A stretch of DNA of 5,671 nucleotides, from the NCBI GenBank assembly GCA_028865375.1, contig JAGWKJ010000167.1, positions 1-5,671 of the forward strand, given 5' to 3'. A program made the translations under genes and the position numbers. The notes under the pieces were generated by a model that saw only the letters and a program-made list of their open reading frames with translations, had not been told where the DNA came from and ran no database searches. Origin of the DNA: Hyphomicrobiales bacterium. GTDB lineage: Bacteria; Pseudomonadota; Alphaproteobacteria; Rhizobiales; Beijerinckiaceae. How positions within the stretch are numbered: position 1 is the first letter of the stretch; each line of letters opens with the position of its first letter. Positions 4,843 to 5,671 of this stretch are shown here, in pieces.

Positions 4843-5671
4843 TCAGCGCGCGGCCATTCCCGCGCCGAGCCGCATCGCGCGCCGCCTGAGCGGCCCGATC
4901 GCGACCAGCGCGCCGATGCCCAACGCCCGCACGGCGTCGAACGGGCCGCCGGCGAGTGGCGCCTCGTTGAGGAGTCCGACGCCCAGCGTGCGGGTCGCCA
5001 CGTCGGACGATCGCGCGCGCGAATAGTCGACCATCGCGGCCTCGCCGCCGGGGTCGCCGTGCGCGGCGGCCGCTTCGGCGACGGCGAACGCGTCGCGCAG
5101 GCCGAGGTTCAGCCCTTGCGCGCCGATGGGCGGGAACGCGTGGGCGGCGTCACCCACCAGCGCCAGTCGCGGGGCGACCATCGAGGTCGCGCGCATCGTT
5201 TCGAGCGGGAACAGGCCGCGCGGACCCACGACCCGCATCGCGCCCCATAGGCGGCGGGCGCCGCGCCCGACCTCGTCGGCGAAACCGGAATCGTCGAGCC
5301 GCGCCAGCCGCGCCGCCTCGGCGGGCGACGTCACCCAGACGAGGCTCGAACGCGGGCGGCCGTCGGCGCCGTCGCGCATCGGCACGAAAGTGAAAGGCCC
5401 CGCGCGGCGGTGGAACTCGGTCGACAGGCCGCAATGGGGCCGGTCGTGCGACAGGATCGCCGTCACCGCGGATTGCGGCCAGGGCGCGCGCCGCGTCGCG
5501 ATGCCGGCCGAGGCGCGCGTCGGCGAATCCCGGCCGTCGGCGGCCACGACGAGCCGAGCCGAGAGCGCCTCGCCGTCGTGCGGCGCCAGCGTCGCGGCGT
5601 CGTCTCCGAAAGCGACATGCGCGATCTTGGCCTCGCGCCGCGCCAATCGCGGGGCCGCGCGCGCGGCCCCT
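4843..5671 (-). CDS. UbiH/COQ6-family FAD-dependent monooxygenase (C-terminal part, 5' cut by window edge)
   Basis: A flavoprotein hydroxylase of the class that adds hydroxyl groups to the ubiquinone ring. The frame is open to the window edge, so the first third, with the Rossmann GxGxxG motif, is missing; the TTG at 5646 is an internal codon. Two FAD/NAD(P)H motifs are visible: ADGRDSPTR (DG motif, Asp codon 5536-5538) and GDAAH (5140-5154), followed by PPIGAQGLNLGLRDA. The GAQGLNLGLRD form fits UbiH-type enzymes of alphaproteobacteria, though related aromatic-ring hydroxylases share it. About 275 residues of an expected 390-410 are present, and the end (LGAGMAAR) is intact. Which ring carbon it hydroxylates cannot be told from this part, so no symbol is given. 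It converges on tRNA-Phe with a 46-base gap. Confidence 0.88.
   Translation of the reverse strand, partial: GAARAAPRLARREAKIAHVAFGDDAATLAPHDGEALSARLVVAADGRDSPTRASAGIATRRAPWPQSAVTAILSHDRPHCGLSTEFHRRAGPFTFVPMRDGADGRPRSSLVWVTSPAEAARLARLDDSGFADEVGRGARRLWGAMRVVGPRGLFPLETMRATSMVAPRLALVGDAAHAFPPIGAQGLNLGLRDAFAVAEAAAAHGDPGGEAAMVDYSRARSSDVATRTLGVGLLNEAPLAGGPFDAVRALGIGALVAIGPLRRRAMRLGAGMAAR

Overview
The window is a very G+C-rich stretch of bacterial chromosome. It most likely comes from an alphaproteobacterium, probably near Rhodospirillales or Rhizobiales. The grounds are the strong G/C bias at third codon positions, a DUF6867-type membrane protein inside a branched-chain amino acid (liv) transport operon, a PAS_5-type protein, a UbiH-type hydroxylase with the PPIGAQGLNLGLRD signature, and an exact TTAA-N7-TTAAC site of the CtrA type. 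The taxonomy is inferred from these features and was not checked by any search.

Layout, left to right. (1) Positions 2-2945, plus strand: the end of a liv high-affinity amino acid uptake operon. It holds the C-terminal part of LivG, complete LivF, a small three-helix DUF6867-like membrane protein, a structured gap of about 174 bp, and the periplasmic binding protein LivJ/LivK. The first three genes overlap at their ends (livG/livF by 4 bases, livF/DUF6867 by 1 base), so their translation is probably coupled. The binding protein has its own strong Shine-Dalgarno and probably its own promoter or a processed leader, which fits its need to be made in excess over the membrane components. (2) Positions 2953-3018: two hairpins that end the operon and separate it from the convergent genes. 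(3) Positions 3043-4297, minus strand: a PAS_5-domain gene followed by a tandem PilZ (c-di-GMP receptor type) gene. The CtrA-like box lies between them and overlaps the PAS_5 stop codon. (4) Positions 4298-4720: a gene-free region of about 420 bp with TTAA palindromes, a run of stem-loops whose loops all carry CUCC on the plus strand, and a good sigma70-type promoter. (5) Positions 4721-4796: tRNA-Phe(GAA) with encoded CCA. (6) Positions 4843-5671, minus strand: the C-terminal part of a UbiH/COQ6-family FAD monooxygenase, cut by the window edge.

Most of this is ordinary housekeeping and transport. The observations most worth a second look are the CtrA-type box in front of the PilZ gene, the unexplained series of CUCC-loop hairpins at 4434-4570, and the departure of the first PilZ domain from the consensus. 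I found no phage, IS, CRISPR or defence element.
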